Assembly: GCA_947165485.1 (NCBI GenBank)
Contig: CAMVAP010000001.1
Coordinates: 1-64,000, forward strand
DNA length: 64,000 nucleotides
Direction: 5' to 3'
Source of the DNA: an uncultured Prevotellaceae bacterium
Lineage (GTDB): Bacteria; Bacteroidota; Bacteroidia; Bacteroidales; Muribaculaceae
A model generated the notes under the pieces. The model was not told the origin of the DNA. It did not search any database and saw nothing but the letters and a program-made list of their open reading frames with translations. The position numbers and the translations under genes are program-made. Shown piece by piece: positions 26,409 through 35,137 of this stretch; within the stretch, counting starts at the first letter, position 1; the number at the start of each line of letters is the position of its first letter.

Positions 26409-27935
26409 ATGAAAAAGACATTACTTTTCACATTATTGGCCCTGCTGGGCATGACCCAGGCAGCGGCGCAGGAATATGAGTACGTCCCCTTTGTGCGTGA
26501 GGGCGTCAAGTGGGTGTGTGACGCACCTTATCTGGAGTGGATGCAAATGTGGCACAACTATTATACTCTGGAACTCGCTGGAGATACCGTCATTGACGGA
26601 AAGACCTATAAAGCGATGCATAAGTATAGCGGTGATGCCATCAATGAAATGAATGATACAATTCCTGTTTATCTGAGAGAAGAAGATAAGGTGGTGTATG
26701 GTATCGTTCCTGATGGAAAAACCTATGATGAATGCCCTGTGGGTATGAACTGGTGGCCCGAAGCTCGTGAAGTCGTACAAAGTGGTCAGGAATTTATCCT
26801 GTATGATTTCAATGATCCGGTTAATTTCATCAAAGACAACATTAAATATCCGATTCAGGGTAGTCCTAATGGATACTATGTATATGACGTTATTCCTGAC
26901 CAAATAGTGGTAGCCGGAAAGAAAGTGAATCGCTATATGTATGATGCTTCGTGTATTATCGAAGGCATCGGTTGCGATGGCGTAAACCATGGCTATCCTC
27001 TTTCTGCCTTGAGTCAAATGCTTTGTTATGTCATAGAGAAAGGTGATACCATATATACTTCCAAGAGTTTAGAAATACCTTGGGATACTGGAATCGATGA
27101 CGAAGACTATAACAGAGAATTGCCGATTCCTCGCCAAGGGGTTCAATGGGTGAATGAACGTGTTTCCGTTGACAATGGCGACACTACTAGCTATTACTAC
27201 AAATACGAATTTCGTGGCTACGATTCGCAAGGTTTCGCCCAATGCTATCATTATACTGGCGAGACACTGAACAGTTCTCCAGACAAAAGTGTTTGGGCGA
27301 AATATCAAAGTTGGGAGTATGGCCTAGATACGAGCAATGGTATGATTAAGGATAATATTCCGTTTAATAAGGTGAAAGGTGAAGGTAGAGACATGATGTA
27401 CTTTGGCAGTTCTATGGGCTTTGGATTTCTGGAAATGTATCATTTCCAAAATTATGCCACTGACATTGAATCCGGCTATACTCCAAACTGGTATATCTAT
27501 CGTCAAAAGGAAGATTTCCTGAACCGAGAAAATCTTATTGAGGTAGATCCATTAATTATCGAGGGGATTAAATGTCACCGTTTTGCCTATATAGGAGAGC
27601 AAGGTGATACGTTGGCCTATGTAGTTCAAGGCATCGGCTTTGACAGCTATGATATGGGTGACCTGCTCACTCCGTTTACCCGCAAGCCTGATCCCAATGC
27701 CGACCATCAAGAGTGGTGCGGGTTGAGTCACTTGGTGAAAAATGGCCAGATTATCTACAAAGGAATGCGCTATCGTGAAGGAGCATTTGACGGCATCGAC
27801 GAGGTGGCCAACGACAAGGCACGCCACCCGATGGACGACAACTACTACAACTTGATGGGCCAGCCCGTGGGCAAGGATGTGCCGACAACGCCCGGCATCT
27901 ACATCCACAACGGCAAGAAAATCGTCGTGCAGTAA
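26409..27935 (+). CDS. Secreted duplicated-domain protein with short T9SS-type tail
   Basis: About 508 residues from ATG 26409 (MKKTLLFTLLALLGMTQAAAQ signal peptide; an ATG two codons earlier is possible). The mature part is two related halves: VPFVREGVKWVCDAP...DGKTYKAMHKY (about 25-220) and IPRQGVQWVNERV...IIEGIKCHRF (about 235-430). The C-terminus NLMGQPVGKDVPTTPGIYIH, ending GKKIVVQ, is a classic short T9SS type A sorting domain. Similar proteins are frequent in Prevotella-type genomes with unknown role. A 24-bp perfect palindrome follows the stop. Confidence 0.85.
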   Translation: MKKTLLFTLLALLGMTQAAAQEYEYVPFVREGVKWVCDAPYLEWMQMWHNYYTLELAGDTVIDGKTYKAMHKYSGDAINEMNDTIPVYLREEDKVVYGIVPDGKTYDECPVGMNWWPEAREVVQSGQEFILYDFNDPVNFIKDNIKYPIQGSPNGYYVYDVIPDQIVVAGKKVNRYMYDASCIIEGIGCDGVNHGYPLSALSQMLCYVIEKGDTIYTSKSLEIPWDTGIDDEDYNRELPIPRQGVQWVNERVSVDNGDTTSYYYKYEFRGYDSQGFAQCYHYTGETLNSSPDKSVWAKYQSWEYGLDTSNGMIKDNIPFNKVKGEGRDMMYFGSSMGFGFLEMYHFQNYATDIESGYTPNWYIYRQKEDFLNRENLIEVDPLIIEGIKCHRFAYIGEQGDTLAYVVQGIGFDSYDMGDLLTPFTRKPDPNADHQEWCGLSHLVKNGQIIYKGMRYREGAFDGIDEVANDKARHPMDDNYYNLMGQPVGKDVPTTPGIYIHNGKKIVVQ

Positions 27936-27955
27936 TAGCATAACAACAAGATGAT

Positions 27956-28019
27956 TCTGAAGAAACTGAGGCATCCGCAATCGTATTGAAATGAATGCGG
28001 ATGCCTCAGTTTCTTCAGA
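27956..28019 (+). terminator. 24-bp perfect palindrome after the secreted protein
   Basis: 27956-27979 is the exact complement of 27996-28019 (arms start TCTGAAGAAACTGAGG), with a 16-bp loop. It begins 20 bp after the stop codon. Such a long stem would terminate or protect the mRNA 3' end, though no T-run follows. Confidence 0.6.
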
Positions 28020-28134
28020 TGAATCAGTGGTTAAAAAATCCATTACTGTCCGGTAAAAAATCAGCAAGGTTGCATAAGCACTTCGGGATCAAAGCTATTA
28101 TGATGTTTTTGTTTGAAGGGGCTTGCTTTGTCAG

Positions 28135-28437
28135 GCGAGCAGGTCGAAGGCCTGCGCAAGGCCGCTGGCCTTGAATTGAGGCAACCCCAGGGCGCACTGG
28201 CCGAAGGTCAGTGAGGCCTGGGGAGAGACGCTCATGTCGATATGGGCCCTGAAGGGGGCCACTCACTACGACAAGCGCACCATAGTCAAATTGCCTGATT
28301 CTGACGTTATTGGCCCTCTTCGAGGCCCGCTCCTATTATGGTCTGCTTTCCCTAGGCCACACTGACCTTCGGCCAGTGCGCCCTAGGGTTAAGAATAGTC
28401 AAGGCCGCTGGCCTTGTGCAGGCCTTCTGCCTGCTAG
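28135..28437. repeat. Inverted pair of multi-hairpin REP-like units
   Basis: The left unit (28135-28223) and right unit (28349-28437) are inverted, imperfect copies. Each carries the hairpin CAAGGCC-gct-GGCCTTG (28157-28173; 28400-28416), a GAAGGCCTGC segment and a larger hairpin built on GGGCGCACTGGCCGAAGGTC. The ~125-bp centre holds GGCCC..GGGCC hairpins too. It lies between two convergent genes, the usual site of REP/BIME elements. Two short open frames inside are by-products of the GC-rich hairpins. Confidence 0.65.
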
Positions 28438-28464
28438 ACTTTCCCCAGACACCAATGTAAAAAA

Positions 28465-30468
28465 TCAGTTGACGAAGTTGACGCTCACGCCCACTTGCAG
28501 GCGGGCAGGGTTGAGGGGATAATGGGGGATGGCAAAGTAGGAAGTGCCGCTCTTGATCTTCTGGTTAAAGTGGGTCCAGGCGACAAAGAAGCGGGCCTGC
28601 TTCATCTTGAAGTTGGCATACAGGTTTATGATGGCAAAGTTCCCGCATTCCAACTCTCGCTGGCTGTGGAAGGTCATCGTGGCGGGGTTGTAGGTCGGGG
28701 CATAGTACTTGGTGTAATAGTTGCCGTCAACACCCATCTGCACGTGCAGCACGCGGGCGATGGTAAACGTGGCATACAGGTTGCTGTAGATCGCAAACTT
28801 GGGCAGCGGCAGCACCTGATCGTTGCTGCTCGTCTGCAACGTGAGGCTGTTTTCCCAGTTGAAGGCCTTGAAGTGCAAGCCTTGTCGCCACTGGGCGTTA
28901 AAGACGTGGATGGCACCGCTGTGCTGGGCGGGCAAGCCAGCACCGTCAAAGAAGATGTAGTCGGTCAAGGTCTCATAGCCCACATTCACATGGGTCCACG
29001 AGAAGGGGATATCGAGCTCACCGCCCACGCGCACCCGTTTGGTCTTGGAAAAACTGTTTTCCCACACATAGTGGTTAGAGACAAAATGCTTCAACAGATA
29101 GGGCACTGACAGGTTCTTAAAGTAGCCGTAGCCCTTGACGCTCACCGTGTCGCCCAGCAGCTTGAGCCGTGTGGTCACGTCACCAGTGATGTCAATCTCG
29201 CCCGCCACATCGCCCAGCACACCAAATTGTGCCGTAGCATTGTAGCGCAGCAGCGAGCCCCGTTGCTTGGTGAGCTGGCCGCCCAGCCACATCACGTTCT
29301 GTGTCACGCGGTGCGGCACAATGGCGGGGATGGCATCGAGGCCGTCGGGCAGCACGTCGCCCGTCACGCTGTCGGTCACCTGGGTAAAACGCCTCACCTC
29401 ATGGGTGCCATAGACGGCAAACCCGAATTTGGCATACTTGTTGAAGCCTTCCAGCATCGATACTCCCACGGTGTTGCGCAGCCGCCAGTAGCTCGTTTTC
29501 TCATCGGTACCTCCCAGACCCAGATAGGTGTGGTCAAACAGGAGGGTGTCCTCCCGGCCCGAACTGTTCAGGAACTGGTGCAAGCTGTGCTTGAAGTCGA
29601 GTGTCCAGATGAAACTCGTCACGGGCACATAGGTGCGGTCGATGACAGTGTCGGTCACGCTATCGCGGCGATAGCGGTAGAAGCCCACCTTGTAGCGCTG
29701 GTTCAAGTACAACTGGCTGCCCTCCAGATGGCTGTGGGCACTGCTCAACAGCGTGGGGATGCTCTTGTTATCGACACGGGTCTCGCCGCCCTGCACCTCG
29801 GCAGGATCGGTGATGTAGCGGTCGTCGGTGATGCCGCCGCTTTCCTTGGTCGTGTAGTTGTAGTGGTTAAAGAACGCCTGCATCTCGTAGCGGTCTCCCA
29901 TGTGTGACCCAAACAGGCGCCACGTGAAATCCTTGTCGGCCTGTAAATCGTAGGAGCCCTTGCTGTAGATGTAGTCCAGACCACCGCCCACCTGGGTCTT
30001 GCGGTTCACGTTGCCCGAGAACTCCAGCTGGGTGCGGTCCAGGTTGCTGTACTTGTCGCCGCCCGTCGAGTGGCTGAGCAGCGTCATGGGGATGCGCGTG
30101 TTGTAGTAGCGCATCGTGCCGGTGTCATGCATCCAGGCTGCGATCGCGTCCTCAAAGAAGAACTCGCTCATCAATGGCCGCTCAAAGAAGATCTGGTTTT
30201 GTCCCGGTGCCCCATAGTTGCCAGTCGTTGCCCAGGCGTCGCTCACCATCGACGGCACCATCGTGCGGTGATAGTTCAGGTGGATGGTGTCGATGGTCGA
30301 GGGATAGTGCAGACCCAGCGGCTCGCTCACGCTCCAAGCCACCGACGGCTCCACTCGCTGCTTCTTGCCCTTGGCGGGTTTAGAAGTCTCCTGCGTGAAC
30401 TGGGCCACAGCCACATGGGCCACAGCCGCCATCACCATCATGGACAATATGACAAGACATCTCTTCAT
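28465..30468 (-). CDS. Putative outer-membrane porin (Porin_10 type)
   Basis: About 667 residues from ATG 30468 (MKRCLVILSMMVMAAVAHVAVA signal peptide). The body is Tyr/aromatic-rich alternating beta strands with features of the Bacteroidetes Porin_10 family: an early ATTGNYGAPGQNQIFFERP segment, DRTQLEFSGNVNRKTQVGGG and a final strand ending in Asn (VSVNFVN) instead of Phe. Located in the outer membrane as a beta barrel of unknown substrate. A TAtcTTTG box (30485-30478 minus) overlaps the upstream codons of the open frame, which supports the later start. Confidence 0.85.
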   Translation of the reverse strand: MKRCLVILSMMVMAAVAHVAVAQFTQETSKPAKGKKQRVEPSVAWSVSEPLGLHYPSTIDTIHLNYHRTMVPSMVSDAWATTGNYGAPGQNQIFFERPLMSEFFFEDAIAAWMHDTGTMRYYNTRIPMTLLSHSTGGDKYSNLDRTQLEFSGNVNRKTQVGGGLDYIYSKGSYDLQADKDFTWRLFGSHMGDRYEMQAFFNHYNYTTKESGGITDDRYITDPAEVQGGETRVDNKSIPTLLSSAHSHLEGSQLYLNQRYKVGFYRYRRDSVTDTVIDRTYVPVTSFIWTLDFKHSLHQFLNSSGREDTLLFDHTYLGLGGTDEKTSYWRLRNTVGVSMLEGFNKYAKFGFAVYGTHEVRRFTQVTDSVTGDVLPDGLDAIPAIVPHRVTQNVMWLGGQLTKQRGSLLRYNATAQFGVLGDVAGEIDITGDVTTRLKLLGDTVSVKGYGYFKNLSVPYLLKHFVSNHYVWENSFSKTKRVRVGGELDIPFSWTHVNVGYETLTDYIFFDGAGLPAQHSGAIHVFNAQWRQGLHFKAFNWENSLTLQTSSNDQVLPLPKFAIYSNLYATFTIARVLHVQMGVDGNYYTKYYAPTYNPATMTFHSQRELECGNFAIINLYANFKMKQARFFVAWTHFNQKIKSGTSYFAIPHYPLNPARLQVGVSVNFVN

Positions 30469-30477
30469 TTCAGCCGA

Positions 30478-30485
30478 CAAAGATA
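30478..30485 (-). promoter_or_regulatory. -7 box of the porin gene
   Basis: TAtcTTTG on the minus strand, 10 bp before the ATG. The nearest TTTG is only 15 bp further upstream, shorter than usual, and the leader would be almost absent. Confidence 0.35.
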
Positions 30486-30528
30486 ACGCTTTTTTTCTAT
30501 CAAATCATGTGGAGTGGGGAATAGACAT

Positions 30529-30618
30529 GGCAACCGCACCAAATTTATCACGCGATGCGTAACCCGCTTTTGCGGCTATGGTTTTGATAAACTCACATTG
30601 AAATCTGGTGCGGTTGCC
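30529..30618. terminator. Three-stem palindrome between efflux operon end and porin
   Basis: Outer stem GGCAACCGCACC (30529-30540) / GGTGCGGTTGCC (30607-30618); second stem TTTATCA (30544-30550) / TGATAAA (30585-30591); inner hairpin CCGC-tttt-GCGG (30564-30575). It starts 9 bp beyond the stop of the PG0541-like gene (30628) and probably ends the efflux transcript. Confidence 0.5.
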
Positions 30619-30627
30619 TCCAGTGGT

Positions 30628-30921
30628 CTAGATGGTACGCTCCACTGGGAGGACAAAGGCGCGCAAGCCCAGTTTGGGGGTTGCCACGTCCATCTGGTGC
30701 AACTCGTCAAGTACGACATCCACGCGGCGGTCGTCCACCACCGTCAGGATGGCCGAGGCAATCGAGGGCCAGGCGTGGGTGGCATAGTGGGGTTCACCAT
30801 TCTTGCTGCCACGTCCCTGCACCTCGCGCCATCCGGTAAAGCCGCGGCAGTTGAGCAGATGCAGTTTATCGACAATGCGGTCATAATAGGCCTCGTCAAA
30901 GGCTATAAATATCGCTTTCAT
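30628..30921 (-). CDS. PG0541-type transporter-associated protein
   Basis: 97 residues, small cytoplasmic alpha/beta protein of ferredoxin-like (P-II-like) appearance. MKAIFIAFDEAYYDRIVDKLHLLNCRGFTGW and AWPSIASAILTVVDD match the small protein family found beside RND efflux genes in Bacteroidetes (PG0541 in Porphyromonas). It lies 20 bp after the RND pump gene and is the last gene of the operon. It may sense a ligand or modulate the pump; this is inference from context. Confidence 0.8.
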   Translation of the reverse strand: MKAIFIAFDEAYYDRIVDKLHLLNCRGFTGWREVQGRGSKNGEPHYATHAWPSIASAILTVVDDRRVDVVLDELHQMDVATPKLGLRAFVLPVERTI

Positions 30922-30941
30922 TTCTTCCTGTTTTTTTATTG

Positions 30942-33900
30942 TTATTTCTTCTCATGCAGTTTCTTGCGGGTGCGTCGGATGCCCGTCAAGGCAAAGATGG
31001 TGTACATCGTGGGCACAAACAGCAGGGTCATCACAGTGGACATCGTCAGACCACCGATTACCGCGGTACCCATCGGGCGCCACATCTCACTACCCACACC
31101 GGTACCGATAGCCATGGGCACCATACCCAGGATAGTCGTCAACGACGTCATCAACACAGGACGCAGACGCGAGTGACCACCATTGATCACTGCTCGGCGG
31201 ATGCTCATGCCGCGCTCGCGGTTCAGGTTGATGTAGTCGATAAGCACAATACCGTTTTTCACCACAATACCAATAAGCATGATGGCACCGATCATCGACA
31301 TCACGTTCAGGTTGGTGCGCGTCAACAGCAGGATGATCACGATACCCGAGAAGGCAAACATGATCGAGGTCATGATGATGGCAGGATAGGTGAACGACTC
31401 AAACTGGGCGGCCATCACAATGTAAACGAGCAGGATGATGAGGATGGCCAGAATTCCCAGATCGCCGAATGAGTCTTGCTGGTCCTCATAACTACCACTC
31501 AACTGGATCATAACATCGGCAGGCTTGTCCATCTTGTCGATGAGTGGTTGGGCATCGGCAATGACCTCACTCATCGGGCGTTCTTGAACAACGGTCGAAA
31601 CGGTGATGATGCGCTCACGGTCCTTACGCTCGATGGTGGGCGGATAGAAGCGCTCAACAACGGTACCCACTTCCTTGAGGCGAACACCTGTACCCATCGA
31701 GTTGTAAAGCATGATGTTCTCGATGTCGCTGATGCTGCGACGGTGCTCGGGATCATACATCACCTTGATGTCATACTCCATACCGTCCTCACGGAAGTAG
31801 CTGGCCGTCGAACCGTTGATGCGGTTACGCAGGGCGGTGGCGGCAGTGCTCAGGTTCAGACCGTAAAGGGCCAACTTCTCGCGGTCAAAGTCCACATGGT
31901 ACTCGGGCTGATAGTCGCTACGGCTGATGTTGATGTCGGCAGCGCCCTTCACACTCTCGAGGATGCGCTTCAAGCGCTGAGCCACGCTGTCGGTCTTGGT
32001 GAAATCATAGCCATAGATCTCATAGTTCAGCGTGTTCTGTCCGCTCATGCCGCCGCCACGGCCACCACCCACATTAACCAGGGCTCGCTTGAGCTCGGGG
32101 TAGTTCTTGAGGTCTTCACGCATCATGCCTGCAATCTCGGTGATGCCGCGCTCGCGCTCGTTGGAGTTGGTGAGCATGATGTTCATCGAGATGATGTGTG
32201 AGCCATTGCTCTGCATCGAGGCAAAGGTGTTGTCGCTGCTAGCCTGACCCACAGTATAGTTGAAGGACTTGATCTCAGGATACTTCTGGGTCCACTCCTT
32301 GTACAGGCGCTGGCTGACGTCCTTGGCCAGGTCAACCCTGGAACCAATGGGCAACTCAAGGGTAACTCCCAGACGGCCATTGTCATTGGTTGGGAAGAAC
32401 TCGGTGCCCACAAACTTCATCAAGAACATCGATGCGACAAAGATACCCAGTGCTGTTGCCGAGGTGATCCAGCGATGGGCGACACACACGTCAAGCACCT
32501 TGGCATAGAAGTCGTCAATCTTGTCGAGCACCTTGAGGATGGGACCATACACCTTCTGGAAAATCTTGGTGTCGCCCACGTTGAGGCGCAACAGGCGGCT
32601 ACACAGCATGGGGGTCAACATCAAGGCGCAGATGAGCGACAGCACCATCATGATGGTCACCATCCAGCCCAGCTGCTTGAACAGCACACCCGTCATACCC
32701 TTGACCATAGTCAACGGGAAGAACACGGCGATCAGCGTTAGGGTCGAGGCCATTACCGAGAGGGCTACCTCGTTGGTACCGTTAACGGCGGCCTGCATCG
32801 GTGCCGAGCCGCGCTCGATGTGGGTCGTCACGTTCTCGAGCACCACAATAGCGTCATCGACCACCATACCGATGGCAATGGACAATGCCGACAACGATAC
32901 GATATTCAACGAGTTGCCAGTCGCATACAGGTAGATGAACGATGCAATCAGCGAGATGGGGATGGTCACCAGCACGATGACGGTTGCACGCCAGCGCCCC
33001 AGGAACACAAACACCACAATACCCACAAACAACAAGGCGAACAGCACCGTCTCAACCAGCGAGGCGATGGTGTTGCGGATGTTGTCGCTCGTATCGACGA
33101 TGTATCCCAGCTTGATGTCGCTCGGGAGGTTCTTCTGGATCTTGGGCAACTCTTGAGCAATCTTTTCCGAAATCTGCACCGAGTTGGCACCCGATTGCTT
33201 CTGCACGATGATCATCGCACCCTTTTGACCATTATTGAAACTCTCCTGGGCCCGCTCCTCAAGTGAGTCGTCGATGCGGGCCACGTCGCTCAGGTGGACA
33301 ACACCACCAGTGGGAGACATGCCCACGACCATGGCACCCATCTGCTGCGGGTCGCTGAACTCACCCTGCACGCGCAGGGGGTAGGTCTCGTTACCGATAT
33401 CAAAGGTACCGCCCGGGATGTTGCGGTTCTCGGCACCGACCAGGGCGGCTATCGTCTCAACGCTCAGGTTATAGGCTTCCATGCGCAGGGGGTCCAGATA
33501 GATGTGAACCTCACGCTTGGGCGCACCGGCGATAGATACTGAGCCGACACCATCCACACGGGCCAGCGGGTTGGCCACGTTCTCATCCAGAATCTTATAC
33601 AGGCCAGGCATACTCTGTCCTGCCTGCACCGACAGCAGCACAATGGGGATCATGTCACTGCTGAACTTGAAGATGATGGGCGTGTTGGCATCATCGGGCA
33701 ACATACTCGACACCATGTCGAGTTTGTCGCGCACATCGTTGGTCAACGCCTCAATGTCATAGCCGTACTCAAATTCAAGGGTTACAATCGAGATGTTCTC
33801 ACGACTGTTACTGGTGATATGCTTGAGATGCTCTACCGAGTTGAGGGCATTCTCTAGGGGGCGGGTCACGTTCTGCTCAATATCCGATGCGCTGGTACCC

Positions 33901-34055
33901 GCATAGCTGGTCATGACCATAATGGTGTTGGTCTCCACATCGGGGAACAGGTCAATGGGCAAACTCCTGAGCGAGAACAGACCGAGCACAATCAGTGCCA
34001 CGAACACAAGGATCGTGGTTACCGGTCGTTTGACTGAACTGGAATATAGACTCAT
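30942..34055 (-). CDS. RND efflux pump, inner-membrane permease
   Basis: 1037 residues, full length for the AcrB/MexB (HAE1) family: proton-driven export of hydrophobic compounds. Twelve membrane helices in the 1+5, 1+5 pattern with two large periplasmic loops. SVKRPVTTILVFVALIVLGL opens helix 1, and helix 4 carries the proton-relay pair in AIGMVVDDAIVVLENV. Residues GSRVDLAKDVSQRLY and the FFPTNDNGRLGV segment are typical. It is preceded by the MFP gene (10 bp) and the TolC gene, forming a complete tripartite pump. Confidence 0.96.
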   Translation of the reverse strand: MSLYSSSVKRPVTTILVFVALIVLGLFSLRSLPIDLFPDVETNTIMVMTSYAGTSASDIEQNVTRPLENALNSVEHLKHITSNSRENISIVTLEFEYGYDIEALTNDVRDKLDMVSSMLPDDANTPIIFKFSSDMIPIVLLSVQAGQSMPGLYKILDENVANPLARVDGVGSVSIAGAPKREVHIYLDPLRMEAYNLSVETIAALVGAENRNIPGGTFDIGNETYPLRVQGEFSDPQQMGAMVVGMSPTGGVVHLSDVARIDDSLEERAQESFNNGQKGAMIIVQKQSGANSVQISEKIAQELPKIQKNLPSDIKLGYIVDTSDNIRNTIASLVETVLFALLFVGIVVFVFLGRWRATVIVLVTIPISLIASFIYLYATGNSLNIVSLSALSIAIGMVVDDAIVVLENVTTHIERGSAPMQAAVNGTNEVALSVMASTLTLIAVFFPLTMVKGMTGVLFKQLGWMVTIMMVLSLICALMLTPMLCSRLLRLNVGDTKIFQKVYGPILKVLDKIDDFYAKVLDVCVAHRWITSATALGIFVASMFLMKFVGTEFFPTNDNGRLGVTLELPIGSRVDLAKDVSQRLYKEWTQKYPEIKSFNYTVGQASSDNTFASMQSNGSHIISMNIMLTNSNERERGITEIAGMMREDLKNYPELKRALVNVGGGRGGGMSGQNTLNYEIYGYDFTKTDSVAQRLKRILESVKGAADINISRSDYQPEYHVDFDREKLALYGLNLSTAATALRNRINGSTASYFREDGMEYDIKVMYDPEHRRSISDIENIMLYNSMGTGVRLKEVGTVVERFYPPTIERKDRERIITVSTVVQERPMSEVIADAQPLIDKMDKPADVMIQLSGSYEDQQDSFGDLGILAILIILLVYIVMAAQFESFTYPAIIMTSIMFAFSGIVIILLLTRTNLNVMSMIGAIMLIGIVVKNGIVLIDYINLNRERGMSIRRAVINGGHSRLRPVLMTSLTTILGMVPMAIGTGVGSEMWRPMGTAVIGGLTMSTVMTLLFVPTMYTIFALTGIRRTRKKLHEKK

Positions 34056-34064
34056 GACTGAACG

Positions 34065-35078
34065 TTATTTCTTGAGTTGAACTTTAGCTCCATCTTGCAG
34101 GCGTGATGCGCCAGCGATAACCACTTGGCTGCCGGTTGTAAGGCCGCCCTTGATCTCATAACGGTCCTCCAGACGCTGACCCAGTTCCACTTCACGCAAC
34201 TCGACTTCGCCACCCTGGTAAACCCAGACGTAACGCACACCCGAGCCCACCTGCTTCTGCACGGCACGGTCTGGAACGACAACGCTGTGGCTCGTGCCAT
34301 AGTTGAAGTTCACGCGGGCAAACATGCCGGTGCGCACCTTGTCCTGACGGTTGGTGATGGTTACCTCGACCTGGAAGGTGCGGCTCGTGGCATCAACAGT
34401 GGGATGGATGAGGTAAACTTGACCGTTGAAGGTCTCGTCGCCGTAGGTGTCAAACTTCACCGTCACGGGCATACCTCTTTTCACCTTGGGGTACTCAGTC
34501 TCGTTGACGTTGACGATGACCTTTAACGGCTGCTGCTGCTCGATGGTCAGCACGGGAAGTCCGGCGGGCAGGTCGCCAGCATCATAATTCTTGGCAGTCA
34601 CCACGCCGCTCACGGGAGAGGTGAGCACGGTGTTCTCCTGCATGGTGCGGATGGCACGCGCGTTGGCGTCATACTGTGCCTGCAATTGATCCACCTGCTG
34701 TTGGGTTCCGCCACCGATTTTCACCAGTTCCCGGGCACGGTCGAGCTCACGCTTCAAGTTGGCCAGGGCAATCTGCTGCTGGGCGATGTTCACGTCATCG
34801 AGGATGACCAGACGTTGGCCTCGAGCCACTCGTGAGCCCACGTCAACCAGGATGCGCTTGATGCGCGCCCCGCTGTTCGACGAGATGTTGTTGGTCTTGA
34901 AGGCCTCCACGGTTCCCGTGTACTCGCTGGTCTGCTTTACGGCTTCCTCACCGATGGTCACCACCTCGACGATGGGCAGTTCCTCCTTCACTTCGGTTGT
35001 CTTCTTCTCCTCCTTGCTGGAGCATGATGCCAATGCCAGGACGAGCATAGCAATCGATAAAAATCTCTTTGTCTTCAT
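34065..35078 (-). CDS. RND efflux periplasmic adaptor (MFP), lipoprotein
   Basis: 337 residues. Lipoprotein signal with Cys19 in LALASCSSKEE, so it is anchored by lipid. Barrel-sandwich/lipoyl half motifs SNSGARIKRILVDVGSRVARGQ and TSPVSGVVTAKNYDAGDL flank a coiled coil (about 105-150), followed by the beta-barrel and membrane-proximal domains. Links the pump to the TolC channel. Second structural gene of the operon, 10 bp before the pump gene and about 60 bp after tolC. Confidence 0.95.
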   Translation of the reverse strand: MKTKRFLSIAMLVLALASCSSKEEKKTTEVKEELPIVEVVTIGEEAVKQTSEYTGTVEAFKTNNISSNSGARIKRILVDVGSRVARGQRLVILDDVNIAQQQIALANLKRELDRARELVKIGGGTQQQVDQLQAQYDANARAIRTMQENTVLTSPVSGVVTAKNYDAGDLPAGLPVLTIEQQQPLKVIVNVNETEYPKVKRGMPVTVKFDTYGDETFNGQVYLIHPTVDATSRTFQVEVTITNRQDKVRTGMFARVNFNYGTSHSVVVPDRAVQKQVGSGVRYVWVYQGGEVELREVELGQRLEDRYEIKGGLTTGSQVVIAGASRLQDGAKVQLKK

Positions 35079-35137
35079 TACTTCTTGATGATATTTTGTT
35101 GTTTGTATTTTGCTTTTTTAGTCTAAAATATAATGTG

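Noticed and set aside
28024-28522. Two short open frames in the 28-kb hairpin cluster
   Set aside because: They consist of the GC-rich inverted repeats, on opposite strands, without ribosome site, promoter or protein features.
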